Shown here piece after piece: positions 6,438 through 8,156 of a stretch of DNA of 8,156 nucleotides. This stretch comes from Chloroflexales bacterium (GTDB lineage: Bacteria; Chloroflexota; Chloroflexia; Chloroflexales; Chloroflexaceae). Position 1 is the stretch's first letter. Each line of letters opens with the position of its first letter. The notes under the pieces are model-generated. The model did not search any database, had not been told where the DNA came from, and saw nothing but the letters and a program-made list of their open reading frames with translations. Location of the stretch: NCBI GenBank assembly GCA_013336035.1, contig JAAXUL010000322.1, positions 1 through 8,156 of the forward strand, written 5' to 3'. The position numbers and the translations under genes are program-made.

Positions 6438-8156
6438 ATGATACAGGCACAGGAGCGGAACAGCACGGGCGACTATGTGGTGCTACTGCCGGCGCGTGAT
6501 CCGGAGAAGATACAGCTGATGCTGCCGCTCGCGGCGGCCCTCGCCCGCCAGCAGGGCGGCCAGGTGGTGATCGTCGGCGTGGTGGAGGTTCCCGAGGGCC
6601 AGCCCCTCAGCGATGGGATGCTCGAGTCGCGCCGCGTCCGCGCCGCCTATGACGCCGGGGGCGGCTTTGCCGATGTGGCGGTGCCGGTGCGCAGTGTGAT
6701 CACCGTCGCCCACGACCTGACCGACGGCATCCGCACCGCCGCCGAGGAGCAGCATGCGAGCATGATCCTGCTGGGCTGGCAGGCCGAGCAGTCGTCGTCC
6801 GAGCGGCTCTTCGGCCCGCCCATCGACAGCCTGCTGCGCCAGCCCCCCTGCGATGTGGTGGTGGTGCGCCTGCGCAGCGGCGAGCCCTGGCGGCGGGTGC
6901 TGCTGCCGGTGCGCGGCGGCCCCCACACGCAGCTCTCGTGCGAGGTGGCCCTGGCCCTGGCTGAGCCCCACGACGCGGCGATCAGCGTGCTCTACGCCGC
7001 CAACCCGCGCCTCCCCGACAACACCATCGTCCGCGAGAGCCTGCAGTCTCTGCGCACGATGCCCCGCGTCACCCGCTGGCTCGAGCGCACCATCCCCGCC
7101 GAGCAGGCCATCCTCGCCGAGGCCCCCGACCACCAGGCGATCGTGCTCGGCGTCACCGGGCGGCGGGGCGACCCCGAGGCCCCGATCGGCCCCCTGGCCG
7201 ACCGTATCCTGCGCCAGGCCGACACCACCGTCGTGCTCATCCGCCACCGCATGGCCCAGGCCGAGGAGCACGCCCAGCAGATCTGGCAGCAGCACCTCGA
7301 CCTCTCGGCCACGGTGGACCGCTGGTTCGCCGAGAACACCTTCAGCTCGACCGAGTACGATGACCTGCAGCGCCTGCTCGCTCTGAAGCAGCAGCAGCGC
7401 GTCACGATCAGCCTCGCCCTGCCGACGCTCAACGAGGAGGCGACGATCGGCGAGATCCTCGGGCAGGTGCAGGAGCATCTGGTGCACAGGGTGCCCCTGC
7501 TCGATGAGGTCATCCTCGTCGATAGCGGCTCCGACGACCGCACCCGCGAGATCGCCGCGGCCCACGGCGTGCCGGTCTACCTGCACCAGGAGATCCTGCC
7601 CCAGTACGGGGCGTTTGCCGGCAAGGGCGAGGCCCTGTGGAAGAGCCTCTACGCGCTGACCGGCGACATCATCGCCTGGTGCGACACCGACATCAAGAAC
7701 TTCCACCCGCGCTTTATCTACGGCATCGTGGGGCCGCTGCTGCGCGAGCGGCGCCTGGTCTACGCGAAGGGCTTCTACCGCCGCCCCATCCAGTTCGGCG
7801 AGCAGGTGCAGGCCAGCGGCGGCGGCCGGGTGACCGAGCTGACCGCCCGCCCGCTGCTCAACCTGTTCTTCCCCGAGCTGTCGGGCATGCTCCAGCCCCT
7901 CTCGGGCGAGTACGCCGGCCGCCGCAGCGCGCTCGAGGCGGTGCCCTTCTTCACCGGCTACGGGGTCGAGACCGGATTGCTGATCGATCTGCTCGAGCGC
8001 CACGGCCTCGCGACCCTGGGCCAGGTTGATCTGCTCGAGCGCATCCACCGCAACCAGGAGCTGGCGCCGCTCTCGAAGATGGCCTTCGCGATCACCCAGG
8101 TGGTGATGCAGCGCATGGAGCAGCGCCAGCGGGTCAGCCTGCTCGAGCCGGTGAAC
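6438..8156 (+). CDS. gpgS: Tandem universal-stress-protein domains fused to glucosyl-3-phosphoglycerate synthase (GT81), 3' end outside window
   Basis: The frame is open from ATG 6438 to the last base (573 codons) with no stop seen. Residues about 13-142 and 152-270 are two universal-stress-protein (USP) domains. Each keeps the spacing of the USP ATP-binding motif G-x2-G-x9-G(S/T): G238/G241/G251-P252 in the second, and G113/A116/G126-P127 in the first, with Pro replacing Ser/Thr in both. Residues about 290 onward form a GT81 synthase transferring glucose from an NDP-glucose to 3-phosphoglycerate. Its motifs are LPTLNEEATIG (328-338), VDSGSDDRT (361-369), GKGEALWKSL (395-404), metal-binding DTD (416-418), FYRRP (446-450), GGGRVTELTARPLL (461-474), QPLSGEYA (486-493), TGYGVETGLLID (506-517) and HRN (537-539). 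These line up with mycobacterial GpgS recalled from memory, a protein of about 324 aa without USP domains, so probably only tens of residues are missing. Glucose versus mannose specificity is not certain, because GT81 also contains mannosyl enzymes. It is likely the committed step for the cluster's product. Confidence 0.9.
   Translation, partial: MIQAQERNSTGDYVVLLPARDPEKIQLMLPLAAALARQQGGQVVIVGVVEVPEGQPLSDGMLESRRVRAAYDAGGGFADVAVPVRSVITVAHDLTDGIRTAAEEQHASMILLGWQAEQSSSERLFGPPIDSLLRQPPCDVVVVRLRSGEPWRRVLLPVRGGPHTQLSCEVALALAEPHDAAISVLYAANPRLPDNTIVRESLQSLRTMPRVTRWLERTIPAEQAILAEAPDHQAIVLGVTGRRGDPEAPIGPLADRILRQADTTVVLIRHRMAQAEEHAQQIWQQHLDLSATVDRWFAENTFSSTEYDDLQRLLALKQQQRVTISLALPTLNEEATIGEILGQVQEHLVHRVPLLDEVILVDSGSDDRTREIAAAHGVPVYLHQEILPQYGAFAGKGEALWKSLYALTGDIIAWCDTDIKNFHPRFIYGIVGPLLRERRLVYAKGFYRRPIQFGEQVQASGGGRVTELTARPLLNLFFPELSGMLQPLSGEYAGRRSALEAVPFFTGYGVETGLLIDLLERHGLATLGQVDLLERIHRNQELAPLSKMAFAITQVVMQRMEQRQRVSLLEPVN

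Noticed and set aside
6483..8048. Long open frame of 521 aa on the - strand
   Set aside because: It is antisense to the USP-GpgS gene, whose + strand frame has clear family motifs. The antisense product is low-complexity (Gln, Gly, Ala, His rich) with no recognisable domain, as expected for the shadow of a GC-rich gene.

Overview
The window is a very GC-rich stretch of bacterial chromosome, mostly coding, with every supported gene on the + strand. Gene content and protein style suggest a Chloroflexota-like bacterium: a GT81-type glucosyl-3-phosphoglycerate synthase (GpgS), a GH63-like hydrolase, an LCAD-type acyl-CoA dehydrogenase, and GC-rich intergenic repeats. This assignment is an inference from gene content. 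An actinobacterium or another high-GC phylum cannot be excluded from sequence reading alone.

Layout. Bases 2-2361 hold two tightly linked fatty-acid beta-oxidation genes: an acyl-CoA dehydrogenase resembling mitochondrial long-chain ACAD, and a FadA-like thiolase whose ribosome binding site overlaps the dehydrogenase stop codon. A 350-base gap (2362-2711) follows. It holds an imperfect inverted-repeat element with an internal GC-rich hairpin, and then about 2.6 copies of a 20-21 bp direct repeat. Together these look like a small dispersed repeat or the remains of a mobile-element end. Next comes a stand-alone isochorismatase-like cysteine hydrolase (2712-3251). A 121-base gap with a plausible extended -10 promoter leads into the second functional block.

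The second block (3373 to the right edge) is a probable operon of three carbohydrate genes: a GH63/MGH1-like six-hairpin glycoside hydrolase, a GT4 glycosyltransferase whose ATG overlaps the hydrolase stop (TAATG), and a gene still open at the window edge. The last gene encodes two universal-stress-protein domains fused to a GpgS-type GT81 glycosyltransferase.

GpgS makes glucosyl-3-phosphoglycerate from an NDP-glucose and 3-phosphoglycerate. This is the committed step to glucosylglycerate, which is either a compatible solute or a primer for longer glucans. The closest functional relatives of the GH63-like hydrolase include enzymes that cleave glucosylglycerate and mannosylglycerate. The cluster therefore reads as a make, extend and recycle module for a glucosylglycerate-type solute or oligosaccharide. 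The fused stress domains offer a possible direct route for ATP or stress control of the first enzyme. That fusion, and the unexplained roles of the GT4 enzyme and the two-domain hydrolase, are the most interesting parts of the window. No GpgP-type phosphatase is present; it may lie beyond the right edge.
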